Assembly (NCBI GenBank): GCA_034437315.1 | Contig: DAOTUC010000284.1 | Coordinates: 1-12,729 of the forward strand | Reading direction: 5' to 3' | Length of the DNA: 12,729 nucleotides | From: DSAR01 sp034437315 | Lineage (GTDB): Bacteria > Chloroflexota > Anaerolineae > B4-G1 | Part shown: positions 1-8,415 of the stretch, in pieces | Layout of the letters: each line of letters opens with the position of its first letter | Numbering within the stretch: the stretch's first letter is position 1 | Notes under the pieces: generated by a model | Database searches by the model: none | What the model was told of the DNA's origin: nothing | Seen by the model: the letters and a program-made list of their open reading frames with translations, nothing else | Position numbers and translations under genes: made by a program

Positions 1-1794
1 CCCGACGAGGTCTTCGTCAACACCGGTTCCGAGGCCGACGAACGCCGGGTCAGGATCATGAGTTCGGCCAAGGTAGAGGAGCGCCCGGTGGCGATGCGGG
101 ATCACACGTTGCACTTCGACCTGCCCCACGAACAGGCGCGCATTATCGACCGGACGTTCTACATCGTCAATCCCAATGAGAAGACCAGTGTGCTGGCCAA
201 GTCCATTCTGCGGAACGAGGCCCACGATTACGTCCGCACCTATATGAAGGGCATCGCCAACGGGATGACGTTGCTGGTCGGCTTCTTCAACCGGGGGCCG
301 GTTGGCGCCCAGGCGACGATCCCGGCGCTGGAGATCACGACCTCGACCTACGTCATGCACTCGGCCAACATCCTGTATCGCACCGTTTATGAGCAATTTG
401 ACGAAGAGGTCGAGCGGGCGGGTGTGTTCTTCACCAACGTCCACAGCGAGGGGCCGAATCGGCCGGAGGACCTGCCCCAGGCGCGGGTCTTTATGGACCG
501 GAGCTGGCTGACGACCTTCTCTATGTTCTGCACCTACGCGGGCAATACGCTGCTGCTGAAGAAGGGCAATCACCGCTTCGCCGTCGATCTGTGCACCTAC
601 TACCGGCAGGAGCAGGAGCTCTCGGAGCATATGTACATCACCGGGATGACCGGCCCCGATGGGCGGAAGACCTACTTCGCCGGGGCGGCGCCCTCCGGCT
701 GCGGCAAGACCACGACGGCGATGGTGGGCACCGACTTCGTCGGTGACGACCTGGCCCAGTTGTGGATCGACGAGCAGGGCGCGATCCGGGGTATCAACCC
801 GGAATGCGGCATTTTTGGCATCGTCCGGGACGTGAACCGGGAGAGCGACCCGTATCTGATGAAGGCCCTGCGGGAGGAGGGGGCCGAGGTGATCTGGACG
901 AACGTGTTGATCGACGTGCACGGCGTGCCCTACTGGGTGGGCAACGGTGAGGACCTCCCGGAGAGAGGCGTCAACTTCCAAGGCGAGTGGTGGAAGGGGA
1001 AGACGGACGAGGCCGGCAATCCGGTCCCGCTCTCGCACCCGAACGCCCGTTGCACCGTCGCGTGCACCGAGATCGGCAATTACAACGAGGCCGCGGCCGA
1101 GGACCCGCGCGGGGTGGAGATCAAGGTCATCACCTACAGCGGGCGCGACAGCGACACCATGCCGCCGGTCTGGGTGGCGCGAAACCCCGACGAGGGAGTC
1201 GTCATCGGCGCCTCGGTCCTTTCGGCGGCGACGGCGACGGAGGTCGGGGCCAAGGGGGTGCGACGTCAACCCTGGGCCAACGAGCCCTTCATCCCCGGCC
1301 CCCTGGCCGATTACATGGAGGCCCAATTCACGTTTTTCAATTCTGACAAGCTGAAGACCAAGCCGGTGATGGCGGGATTGAACTACTTCTTGACCCACGA
1401 AGCCCGGAGCGGCACAGGGAAGGGACTACTGGGCGAGAAGCGGGACGTCCGAGCGTGGCTCGGCTGGCTGGAAAGACGGGTCAACGGCGACGTGGGCGCG
1501 ATTGAGACGCCCATCGGCTTCATCCCCCGCTACGAGGATCTGAAAGCGCTGTTCGACGAGATCGACAAGGTCTATCCGAAAGCGCTCTACGACCAGCAGT
1601 TCGCCTTCTACGTGGACAACATCCTGGCCCGGATCGATCTGCAGGAGGCGGCCTACCGGAAAGAGGAGAACATCCCGGACAAGCTGTTTGAAATCTACGC
1701 CCAACAGCGGGAGGGACTCGAGGCGCTGAAGGCCAAGTACGGGGCCATCGTCTCGGTCGAGCAGTTGATGGAGGCGGCAGGAGAGATGGGTTAA
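1..1794 (+). CDS. pckG: Phosphoenolpyruvate carboxykinase (GTP), 5'-truncated by window edge
   Basis: Converts oxaloacetate plus GTP to PEP, CO2 and GDP, the entry step of gluconeogenesis, in the cytosol. The reading frame is open to base 1: 19 codons precede the first ATG at 58 and read PDEVFVNTGSEADERR, which resembles the conserved N-terminal stretch of the family, so the ATG at 58 is internal and the true start lies upstream. The 597 codons present are near the usual full length of about 600, so only a few tens of residues are missing. Visible motifs are the GPVG/ALEITTSTYV substrate region (about 295-354), the kinase-1 P-loop APSGCGKTT with the mobile-loop cysteine characteristic of GTP-type PEPCK (codons 685-717), and the kinase-2 metal site FVGDDLAQL (736-762). 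The next gene starts 108 nt downstream and encodes malic enzyme, a functional neighbour at the same node. No frameshift or missing catalytic motif is seen. Confidence 0.95.
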   Translation, partial: PDEVFVNTGSEADERRVRIMSSAKVEERPVAMRDHTLHFDLPHEQARIIDRTFYIVNPNEKTSVLAKSILRNEAHDYVRTYMKGIANGMTLLVGFFNRGPVGAQATIPALEITTSTYVMHSANILYRTVYEQFDEEVERAGVFFTNVHSEGPNRPEDLPQARVFMDRSWLTTFSMFCTYAGNTLLLKKGNHRFAVDLCTYYRQEQELSEHMYITGMTGPDGRKTYFAGAAPSGCGKTTTAMVGTDFVGDDLAQLWIDEQGAIRGINPECGIFGIVRDVNRESDPYLMKALREEGAEVIWTNVLIDVHGVPYWVGNGEDLPERGVNFQGEWWKGKTDEAGNPVPLSHPNARCTVACTEIGNYNEAAAEDPRGVEIKVITYSGRDSDTMPPVWVARNPDEGVVIGASVLSAATATEVGAKGVRRQPWANEPFIPGPLADYMEAQFTFFNSDKLKTKPVMAGLNYFLTHEARSGTGKGLLGEKRDVRAWLGWLERRVNGDVGAIETPIGFIPRYEDLKALFDEIDKVYPKALYDQQFAFYVDNILARIDLQEAAYRKEENIPDKLFEIYAQQREGLEALKAKYGAIVSVEQLMEAAGEMG

Positions 1795-1834
1795 AGATTA
1801 CGGGTCGAGGAAGGATGTGTGATGAAACCACGGC

Positions 1835-1902
1835 TAGACATATTCGGTTTTTATAAACCCATACCAACTCACCAATAATCAGTCTACCGATAAGGAGACA
1901 TT
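1835..1902 (+). promoter_or_regulatory. AT-rich leader with possible promoter elements and strong RBS before malic enzyme
   Basis: This stretch between pckG and the malic enzyme gene is clearly more AT-rich than its surroundings. TAGACA (1835-1840) matches the -35 consensus at five of six bases, and TATAAA (1852-1857) and AATAAT (1874-1879) resemble -10 boxes, but no pair has the ideal 16-18 nt spacing. A short GGTTT/AAACC hairpin overlaps the TATAAA. AAGGAG at 1892-1897 lies 5 nt before the ATG and fixes that start. A promoter for the downstream operon is plausible here; the exact boxes are uncertain. Confidence 0.35.
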
Positions 1903-3273
1903 ATGCCTGAAAAACTGACGAAAGAGGAGCTTCTGGCCAAGGCCAAGAAGCCGGCAGAAGACGCGATGCGCATGCATCCCTTCTACCGGGGCAAGATTCA
2001 GTCGGCTCCCAAGTGCGCCATCCGCGGCCTGGACGACTTTGCCATCTGGTACACGCCGGGCGTGGCTGCATCCTGTCGCGCCATCCATGAGGAACCGGAA
2101 CAGGCCTACGAACATACCAACAAGGGGAACACGGTCGCCATCGTCTCCGACGGCACGCGAGTGCTGGGCCTGGGCGACATCGGCCCGCTCGCCGGGATGC
2201 CGGTGATGGAGGGGAAGGCGCTGATCTTCAAATACCTGGGCGGCGTGGACGCGGTCCCGATCTGCCTGGATACCAAGGACCCGTACCGCATCATCCTGGC
2301 GGTCAAGTGGATCCAGCCTTCCTTCGGCGGGATCAATTTGGAGGACATATCGCAACCCAAATGCTTCCGTGTGTTGGATATGTTGCGCAGCGACCCCGAC
2401 GTCAAGATTCCCGTCTGGCACGACGACCAGCAAGGGACCGCCACCGTCATCCTGGCCGGCGTCCTCAACGCGCTGAAGGTGGTCGGCAAGAAGATGACAG
2501 AGGCCAGGTTCGCCATCATCGGCACCGGCGCGGCCAACGTCGCCACGCTGCGGCTGCTCCTGGCCTCCGGCGTGCCGTTCGGCCACATCATCGCCTGCGA
2601 TAGCAAGGGCATCCTGCACCCGGAGCGAGAGGACATCCAGCAGCGCAAGATAGAATTCGTGGACAAATGGCGCATCTGCCAGAACAGCAACGCCGAGGAA
2701 CGGCGCGGCGGCGTCGATGAGGCCCTTCGCGGCGCCGACGTCTGTATCGCCGCCAGCAAGCCCGGTCCCGGCACGCTATTGCCAGAGTGGGTGAGCGGGA
2801 TGGCCGACGACGCCGTCGTCTTCGCCTGCGCCAACCCCATCCCCGAGATCTGGCCCTGGGAGGCGCGGGAGGCTGGCGCGCGCATCGTGGGCACGGGGCG
2901 CAGCGACTTCGCCAACCAGATCAACAACTCGCTCGGCTTCCCGGCCATTTTCCGGGGCGTGCTGGATGTGCGGGCGACGACGATCACCGACGAGATGGCG
3001 ATCGCCGCGGCCGAGGAACTGGCCCGCTGCGCCGAGGAAAAAGGCCTCGGCGAGGAGAACATCGTCCCCACGATGAGCGAGTGGGAGGTCTTCCCCCGCG
3101 AGGCGGCGGCCGTGGGGATGCGCGCCCAGGAGCAGGGTGTGGCCCGTTTAAGCATATCGCACGACGAATTGCTCCGCAAAGCGACCGACATCATCAAGCA
3201 GGCCCAGGACATGACCCATTTCTTGATGGAAAAAGAATTGATACCGCCGCTACCGGCGGCGTGGTCCGAGTAG
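1903..3273 (+). CDS. NAD(P)-dependent malic enzyme, short form
   Basis: Oxidative decarboxylation of malate to pyruvate, yielding NAD(P)H. The 456-residue protein has the N-terminal malic domain followed by the NAD-binding domain and lacks the C-terminal phosphotransacetylase-like domain of long MaeB proteins. Visible catalytic features are Tyr50 in YTPGVA, Lys105 in MEGKALIFK, the metal site Asp174/Asp175 in HDDQQGTA, FGGINLEDI (141-149), the Rossmann loop IGTGAANVA (206-214), and the substrate-binding asparagines in ANPIPEIW (Asn311) and NQINNSLGFP (about 338-347). Two deviations stand out: the usual HDDQHGTA is HDDQQGTA, and the usual GAGAAG nucleotide loop is GTGAAN. An acidic residue (Asp233 in CDSKG) ends the second beta strand, which would favour NAD over NADP, but this is inference. 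It follows pckG and leads a five-gene run. The start is set by AAGGAG 5 nt upstream. Confidence 0.93.
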   Translation: MPEKLTKEELLAKAKKPAEDAMRMHPFYRGKIQSAPKCAIRGLDDFAIWYTPGVAASCRAIHEEPEQAYEHTNKGNTVAIVSDGTRVLGLGDIGPLAGMPVMEGKALIFKYLGGVDAVPICLDTKDPYRIILAVKWIQPSFGGINLEDISQPKCFRVLDMLRSDPDVKIPVWHDDQQGTATVILAGVLNALKVVGKKMTEARFAIIGTGAANVATLRLLLASGVPFGHIIACDSKGILHPEREDIQQRKIEFVDKWRICQNSNAEERRGGVDEALRGADVCIAASKPGPGTLLPEWVSGMADDAVVFACANPIPEIWPWEAREAGARIVGTGRSDFANQINNSLGFPAIFRGVLDVRATTITDEMAIAAAEELARCAEEKGLGEENIVPTMSEWEVFPREAAAVGMRAQEQGVARLSISHDELLRKATDIIKQAQDMTHFLMEKELIPPLPAAWSE

Positions 3274-3295
3274 GGTAATCCAAGGAGACATAAAA

Positions 3296-4192
3296 ATGTA
3301 TGATCTAATCGTCATCGGTGGAGGGCCGGCCGGGATTACGGCGGCGGCCATGGGCATTAACCAGCGGCTGGAGACGTTGATTATCGCCGCTTGCTGGGGT
3401 GGGCAGACCACCTACGCCATGCAATTGGAGAACGTCGAGGGTCGGGAGATTCTGACGGGCGAGACAATGCTGGACGCCTTCCGGCGACAGTTGGATTACC
3501 TGGACTTCGCGCGGCGTTTCGACCGGGTGAGCAGGGTGATGCCGGAAGAAGGGCATTTTGCGGTGCATACTGAGACGGGCGATCGTTTCGAGAGCCAGGC
3601 GCTGATCCTGGCGACAGGCGCCAAGCCCCAACGGCTGGACGTACCAGGCGAAGTGCGGTTGGCGGGACGCGGCCTGAGCTACTCGGCGACCGCACATTCT
3701 GGCTTGTTCCTGGGCAAAGACGTGGCCGTCGTCGGCAGCCGGCGGCGGGCGCAGCTCGCGACGGCCGACCTGGCCCGCAAGGCCCACCGGGTCTACCTGC
3801 TGGCGCCGGAACTGCTCTCCAACACGCCCCTGGCCCGCAAGCTCCGCCAGATGGAGCGGGTCGAGATCGTGGAAAACGTGCACATCGAGGAAGTGACGGG
3901 CGATCAGTTCGTCGAGAAAATCGTGTATCACACGGAGGATGGCGAGACGCGCGAGGCCCCGGTCTCGGGGGTGTTCGTCAAGCTACCCCGCACGCCCAAC
4001 TCGGCCCTGGTGCAGGATTGGATCGATTGCGACCGCAACGGGCGCATCATCGTGGACGTCAACTGCGCCACCAACTGGCCCGGCGTCTTCGCCGCCGGCG
4101 ACGTGACCTACGTCTCGGAGCAGGCCCTGATTCACATCGGCGAGGGCGCCAAGGCGGCGATCTCGGCCTACCGCTACTTGTTGATATCTTGA
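3296..4192 (+). CDS. Thioredoxin-reductase-like FAD protein without CxxC or NADPH motif
   Basis: A 298-residue flavoprotein with the two-domain layout of low-molecular-weight thioredoxin reductase. The FAD-binding parts are intact: GGGPAG (8-13), WGGQ (34-37), ATGAKPQ (106-112) and the C-terminal GVFAAGDV (263-270) followed by a helix with QALIHIGEGAKAA. The region that should read CATC-D-G reads SATAHSG (130-136), so both redox cysteines are lost (Ser130, Ala133). The NADPH loop GGGNSA is replaced by GSRRRA (147-152), and the HRRDxFR ribose-phosphate motif is replaced by LAPELLS (169-175). The protein therefore cannot be a classical thioredoxin reductase. It may be an oxidoreductase using another electron donor, a ferredoxin-type flavoprotein, or a flavin-binding regulator or scaffold. 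AAGGAG sits 8 nt before the ATG; the malic enzyme stop is 22 nt upstream and the amidohydrolase start 8 nt downstream. The reading frame shows no decay, so this looks like a maintained variant, not a pseudogene. Confidence 0.85.
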   Translation: MYDLIVIGGGPAGITAAAMGINQRLETLIIAACWGGQTTYAMQLENVEGREILTGETMLDAFRRQLDYLDFARRFDRVSRVMPEEGHFAVHTETGDRFESQALILATGAKPQRLDVPGEVRLAGRGLSYSATAHSGLFLGKDVAVVGSRRRAQLATADLARKAHRVYLLAPELLSNTPLARKLRQMERVEIVENVHIEEVTGDQFVEKIVYHTEDGETREAPVSGVFVKLPRTPNSALVQDWIDCDRNGRIIVDVNCATNWPGVFAAGDVTYVSEQALIHIGEGAKAAISAYRYLLIS

Positions 4193-4200
4193 GGTGATAA

Positions 4201-5391
4201 ATGAGGAATGAAAAGATGTTAAATCGCGCGCACGAACTAGAGAAAAAATTGGTCGACTGGCGGCGGGAAATTCACATGCGGCCGGAACTGGGCTTCCAGG
4301 AGACGCGGACGGCGGCGCGGGCGGCCCAGGAGCTGGAAACGCTGGGGTATCGCGTGCGCACCGGCGTCGGGCGCACCGGCGTGGTCGCCGAGCGCGGCGA
4401 GGGATCGCCCATCGTCGCCATCCGCGCCGATATGGACGCGCTCCCCATCCAGGACGCCAAGGACGTGCCCTACGCCTCCCAGGTCCCAGGCGTGATGCAC
4501 GCCTGCGGGCACGATTGTCACGTCGCCATCCTGTTGGGCGTCGCGACGCTGTTGGCCGAGCAGACGTTCCCCGGCACGGTCCGCTTGCTCTTCCAGCCGG
4601 CCGAGGAGGCGGCGGACGACGAGGGGGTCAGCGGCGCGCCGCGCATGATCGAAGATGGCGCAATAGAGAGCGTGGATGCAGCGATCGCGTTGCACGTGGA
4701 CGCCGAAAGTGAGGTCGGCGACATCGTCCTGGATTCCGGGCCGGTTTCCGCCGGCGTCGATACCTTCTACGCCGCCGTCATCGGACAGGGCGGGCATGGC
4801 GCGATGCCCCACCAGGTCGTGGACGCCACCCAAATCACCGGGCACGTGATCCTGGCCCTGCACGGTATCGTCTCCCGGCGCATCCATCCGGCCGACCCGG
4901 CGGTCATCAGCATCGGGTCGATTCACGGTGGGCAGGCCAGTAACGTGATCCCGGAGCGGGTGGCGCTTTCCGGCACGATCCGCTACATGGAGAACGAGGT
5001 GCAACGGCAACTCCACGAGGAGATCGAACGGGCGCTGAAAATCGCACAGACGATGGGCGGCGACTACGAGTTGGCGATCGAGGTCGGTTATCCCCCCATG
5101 TTCAACGACGAAGAGGTGACCGAGCGCATCCGAGAGGTCGCCGTCGATCTGTTGGGCGAGACGCACGTCCTGACGCGCAAACTGGAGATGGGGGCGGAGG
5201 ATTTCGGGTATTTCTCCACCCAGGCCCCGGGCGCGATGTTCATGCTGGGATGCCGGATTGAGGGCGACGAGCGGCGGCACCACGACCCTCGTTTCGACGT
5301 CGACGAGCGCTGCCTGCCCATCGGGGCCGCCCTTTTGGCCGAGACCGCCTTGCGTCTGTTGCGAGGCGAAACCAAGCGGACGAACGGGTGA
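4201..5391 (+). CDS. M20D-family metallo-amidohydrolase (N-acyl amino acid/hippurate hydrolase type)
   Basis: A 396-residue cytosolic zinc-type hydrolase expected to remove acyl or similar groups from amino acids or small peptides. All metal ligands of M20D are visible: Cys102 and His104 in HACGHDCH, Glu135/Glu136 in QPAEEA, His165 in IALHVDAES, and His361 in RRHHDPRFD. The RADMDALPI motif (75-83) and MGAEDFGYF (330-338) are also typical. The middle part, roughly residues 184-294, is the dimerisation domain with GQGGHGAMPH and GGQASNVIPE. There is no signal peptide. GAGGTGA (4191-4197) overlaps the previous stop codon and serves as its ribosome binding site. The next gene starts 1 nt after its stop, so expression is probably coupled. 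The precise substrate cannot be told from sequence: family members include indole-acetyl-amino-acid, hippurate and N-acetyl-diaminopimelate hydrolases. Confidence 0.92.
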   Translation: MRNEKMLNRAHELEKKLVDWRREIHMRPELGFQETRTAARAAQELETLGYRVRTGVGRTGVVAERGEGSPIVAIRADMDALPIQDAKDVPYASQVPGVMHACGHDCHVAILLGVATLLAEQTFPGTVRLLFQPAEEAADDEGVSGAPRMIEDGAIESVDAAIALHVDAESEVGDIVLDSGPVSAGVDTFYAAVIGQGGHGAMPHQVVDATQITGHVILALHGIVSRRIHPADPAVISIGSIHGGQASNVIPERVALSGTIRYMENEVQRQLHEEIERALKIAQTMGGDYELAIEVGYPPMFNDEEVTERIREVAVDLLGETHVLTRKLEMGAEDFGYFSTQAPGAMFMLGCRIEGDERRHHDPRFDVDERCLPIGAALLAETALRLLRGETKRTNG

Positions 5392-5392
5392 G

Positions 5393-6550
5393 ATGGCCCT
5401 GCGGGATGAATTCCTACTGCGACCGGATGTCGTGTTCCTCAACCACGGCTCCTTTGGGGCCTGCCCGCGGCCGGTCTTCGAGGCCTACCAACGCTGGCAG
5501 TTGGAATTGGAGCGCCAGCCGGTCGAGTTCCTGCATCGCCGCTTCACCGGTCTGATGCGCGAGGCGCGGGAGGCGCTGGGCGCTTTCGTCGGAACCGACC
5601 CCGACCACCTGGTCCACGTCCCCAACGCCACCACCGGATTGAACATCGTAGCTCGCTCGTTGTACTTGAGGCCTGGCGACGAGGTGCTCACCACCGATCA
5701 CGAGTATGGCGCGCTCGACCGCACGTGGCGTTTCGTGTGTGAACAATGCGGCGCGCGCTACGTCCGCCAGCCGGTGACGCTTCCGGTGACCTCGGCCGAG
5801 CAGATAATAGAGGAGATCTGGGCTGGCGTGACCAGGCGGACGCAGGTGCTCTTCTTCAGCCACATCACGTCGCCCACCGGCCTCATCATGCCGGCGGCCG
5901 AACTGGCGCGGCGGGCGTTCAAATTAGGCCTCATCACCGTGGTCGACGGGGCCCACGCGCCGGGCCAGATCCCACTCGACCTGGAGGCGTTGGGAGTCGA
6001 CTACTACGTCGGGAACGCGCACAAATGGATGATGGCACCCAAAGGCGCCGGTTTCCTCTACGCCCGACCCGAGTTTCACCCCCTCCTCCAGCCATTGGTG
6101 GTCAGTTGGGGTTGGCAGACGGATAAGCCGGGCGACTCGCGCCTGGTGGATCATCACGAGTGGCAGGGAACGCGGGACCCGGCGGCCTTTCTGGCTGTGC
6201 CGGAGGCGATTCGCTTTATGGCGGCCCACGATTGGCCCCGGGTCCAAAAGCGATGTCACGAACTAGCGCGCGAGACCCGACAGGCGATCGGCGAGCTCAC
6301 CGGTTTGCCCGCCATCTCGCCCGACCGGCCGGCCTGGTTCGCCCAGATGGCGGCCCTCTTCCTCCCCCCCTGCGACGGCGAGGCGCTGCAACGGCGGCTC
6401 TACGACGAATTCGGGATTGAGATCCCGGTGACCCGTTGGCGCGACCGGCAGCTTCTGCGCCTCTCGATCCAGGGATACAACACGCGGGAGGACACAGCGG
6501 CGCTCCTGGAGGCGCTGCGCGTCCTGCTCCCGGCGGTCAAGGAGAGATAA
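5393..6550 (+). CDS. Class V PLP-dependent aminotransferase, isopenicillin-N-epimerase-like
   Basis: A 385-residue PLP enzyme of fold type I. Lys211 in GNAHKWMMAPKG is the Schiff-base lysine; Asp185 and His188 in VVDGAHAPGQ contact the cofactor ring; NATTGLN (78-84) binds the phosphate; Arg356 in LLRLSIQGYNT is the expected substrate-carboxylate arginine. The N-terminal FLNHGSFG (16-23) is typical of the isopenicillin-N epimerase and cysteine-desulfurase-like branch. The frame is open further upstream to 5258, but that would overlap the amidohydrolase by 134 nt. The ATG at 5393, within TGAGATG just after the preceding stop, gives the standard N-terminus and implies translational coupling. The substrate is unknown; an epimerase, racemase, lyase or aminotransferase on an amino acid freed by the neighbouring peptidases fits the context. 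The stop is 1 nt before the next gene. Confidence 0.9.
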   Translation: MALRDEFLLRPDVVFLNHGSFGACPRPVFEAYQRWQLELERQPVEFLHRRFTGLMREAREALGAFVGTDPDHLVHVPNATTGLNIVARSLYLRPGDEVLTTDHEYGALDRTWRFVCEQCGARYVRQPVTLPVTSAEQIIEEIWAGVTRRTQVLFFSHITSPTGLIMPAAELARRAFKLGLITVVDGAHAPGQIPLDLEALGVDYYVGNAHKWMMAPKGAGFLYARPEFHPLLQPLVVSWGWQTDKPGDSRLVDHHEWQGTRDPAAFLAVPEAIRFMAAHDWPRVQKRCHELARETRQAIGELTGLPAISPDRPAWFAQMAALFLPPCDGEALQRRLYDEFGIEIPVTRWRDRQLLRLSIQGYNTREDTAALLEALRVLLPAVKER

Positions 6551-6551
6551 A

Positions 6552-8405
6552 ATGGAACGACCTTCATTTCTGGATCAATTGCTCACGCTGCCAGAGGCGC
6601 GCCACACACTGCTCTCGCCCGATGGACGGTGGGCGGCCTTCGTCTGGTATCGCGTGCACGCGAATTTCGACGTCTTCCTCGCGCCGACCGATGGCTCGGC
6701 GGCCCCCATCCCGCTGACGCACACGCCGGAACTGACGTGGCTCGTCAGTTGGACGCTCGATTCGCGGGCCGTCGTCGTGGCGGAGGATCACGACGGCGAC
6801 GAGCGAGCGCGGCTCTTCCGGGTCGACGTGGGCCGGCCCGGTGAGATGCAGCCGCTGACCGAGGACCGCCCGCCATACTTCATCCGGGGCGGCGACCTGC
6901 ACCCCGGCGGCGAATGGCTCTTCTACGGGGCCAATTACGACTTCGACCGGCAGGAGCGCATCGAAGCGACCTGGATCTACCGTCACGACCTGCGGAGCGG
7001 CGAGCGGACAGCCATCGCCCGGCCCGCGCGGCCCGCCTGGGGCGCGCCCAGCCTGAATCGACCCGGCGACCATCTGATCTACGCCCGCAAGGACCGCCAT
7101 CCCTCGGGGCGACAGTTCCACCTGGTTGACGTGGCGGGGCGGGAGGATCGGGAGATCTTGCACTTTGGCGACCAGGCCAAGTGTTACGCCCGTTGGTTCC
7201 CCGATGGGGAGCGCATCCTCGTTCTGTCGGAATCCCGCGACGGACGCCTCCAGGACCACCAGAGCCTGGGGGTCTATCACTGGCCGGGCGACGAGCTGCG
7301 CTGGTTGATCGACGATCCGGCCCGCGACATCGAAGGGGCGTGGGTCTCGCCCGATGGCCTGGTCGTGGTCGATGAGGTGCAGAAGGCGCGCCATATCCCC
7401 TCGTTCGTCAATCCGGAGACTGGAGAGGAGACACGCTTTCCGCTGCTGCCGGGCAACCTGCTGCCCCTGGGGCGGGCGGCCGATGGGGCCTGGATTGCCC
7501 GTTACTATTCGTCCACCCGCCCGGCGGAACTGGTACGCTTCGACCTGGACGCGCTCGCCGATGGGCCGGCGGCTTTGATGTCGTTAACGCGCGCTGAGAC
7601 GCGCACCGCGCTCGATTGGCATCGCCTGGCGGCGGCCGAGGATTTCCGCTGGTGCTCGGTCGATGGGGTGGAGATCCAGGGCTGGCTCTACCGGGCCAAT
7701 CCCAACCCACGGCGGGCGGTGATCTACGTCCACGGCGGGCCGACCAGCCATTCGGAGGATCACCTGAACGCCGAGATCCAGTATTTCGTCTCGCGGGGTT
7801 TCAACGTGCTGGACGTGAATTACCGGGGCAGCACCGGATTCGGGCTACCGTTTCGCGAGGCGATCAAGGAGGATGGCTGGGGTGGGCGGGAACAGGCCGA
7901 TATCGCCGCCGGAGCCCAGGCGCTGATCGAGGCTGGTCTGGCCGACGCCGGCCGGGTGGGCGTCACCGGGACGTCGTATGGCGGGTACAGCGCTTGGTTT
8001 CTGATCACCCATTATCCGCCCGCCGTCATCGGGGCGGCGGCGCCGATCTGCGGGATGACCGACCTGGTGGTCGATTACGAGACCACGCGCCCCGACTTAC
8101 GACCCTACAGCGAGGAGATGATGGGCGGCAGCCCGACCGAGGTCCCGGCGCGCTACGCGGAACGCTCGCCGATCAACAGGACGCCGGACATCCGCGGCCG
8201 GCTGCTGATCGTTCAGGGCGGGCAAGATCCCAACGTGACGCCGGAGAACGTGCGCGAGGTCGTGCAGCGCCTCGACGCCCACGGCATAGCCTACGACCTG
8301 CTGGTCTTCGATGACGAGGGGCACGGTATCGCCAAGCCGGCCAATCAGCGAAAACTATACGCCCGCCTGGCCGATTTCTTCGACGCAGCCCTGGGCGAGG
8401 CCTGA
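6552..8405 (+). CDS. S9-family prolyl oligopeptidase-like serine peptidase
   Basis: A 617-residue protein with an N-terminal beta-propeller-like half (about 15-355, with recurring SPDG, FPDGER and LxRxD blade motifs) and a C-terminal alpha/beta-hydrolase domain. The catalytic triad is clear: Ser475 in GTSYGGYS, Asp559 in QGGQDPNV, His591 in DEGHGI. YVHGGPTSH (392-400) is the oxyanion-hole region, and NYRGSTGFG (423-431) is typical of acylaminoacyl-peptidase and dipeptidyl-peptidase members. No signal peptide is present, so it should act in the cytosol on short peptides. The propeller normally restricts access to oligopeptides. AAGGAGAG (6539-6546) lies inside the last codons of the aminotransferase gene. 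It is the last gene of the run of five and is followed by a GC-rich hairpin. Confidence 0.93.
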   Translation: MERPSFLDQLLTLPEARHTLLSPDGRWAAFVWYRVHANFDVFLAPTDGSAAPIPLTHTPELTWLVSWTLDSRAVVVAEDHDGDERARLFRVDVGRPGEMQPLTEDRPPYFIRGGDLHPGGEWLFYGANYDFDRQERIEATWIYRHDLRSGERTAIARPARPAWGAPSLNRPGDHLIYARKDRHPSGRQFHLVDVAGREDREILHFGDQAKCYARWFPDGERILVLSESRDGRLQDHQSLGVYHWPGDELRWLIDDPARDIEGAWVSPDGLVVVDEVQKARHIPSFVNPETGEETRFPLLPGNLLPLGRAADGAWIARYYSSTRPAELVRFDLDALADGPAALMSLTRAETRTALDWHRLAAAEDFRWCSVDGVEIQGWLYRANPNPRRAVIYVHGGPTSHSEDHLNAEIQYFVSRGFNVLDVNYRGSTGFGLPFREAIKEDGWGGREQADIAAGAQALIEAGLADAGRVGVTGTSYGGYSAWFLITHYPPAVIGAAAPICGMTDLVVDYETTRPDLRPYSEEMMGGSPTEVPARYAERSPINRTPDIRGRLLIVQGGQDPNVTPENVREVVQRLDAHGIAYDLLVFDDEGHGIAKPANQRKLYARLADFFDAALGEA

Positions 8406-8415
8406 GGATCCCCTC

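Noticed and set aside
1879..3212. Long minus-strand open frames (246 and 368 codons) opposite the malic enzyme gene
   Set aside because: Their translations have no recognisable domain, are rich in Arg/Pro/Ser or Gly/Asp as expected of antisense frames in GC-rich genes, and the plus-strand gene is unambiguous.
5258..5392. Upstream extension of the class V PLP enzyme to 430 residues
   Set aside because: It would overlap the amidohydrolase by 134 nt and adds non-homologous sequence; the ATG at 5393 gives the normal N-terminus.
4237..5442. 401-codon minus-strand open frame opposite the M20D gene
   Set aside because: It mirrors the codon structure of a clear plus-strand enzyme, and its composition (many Asp, His, Gly, Arg) is typical of an antisense shadow.
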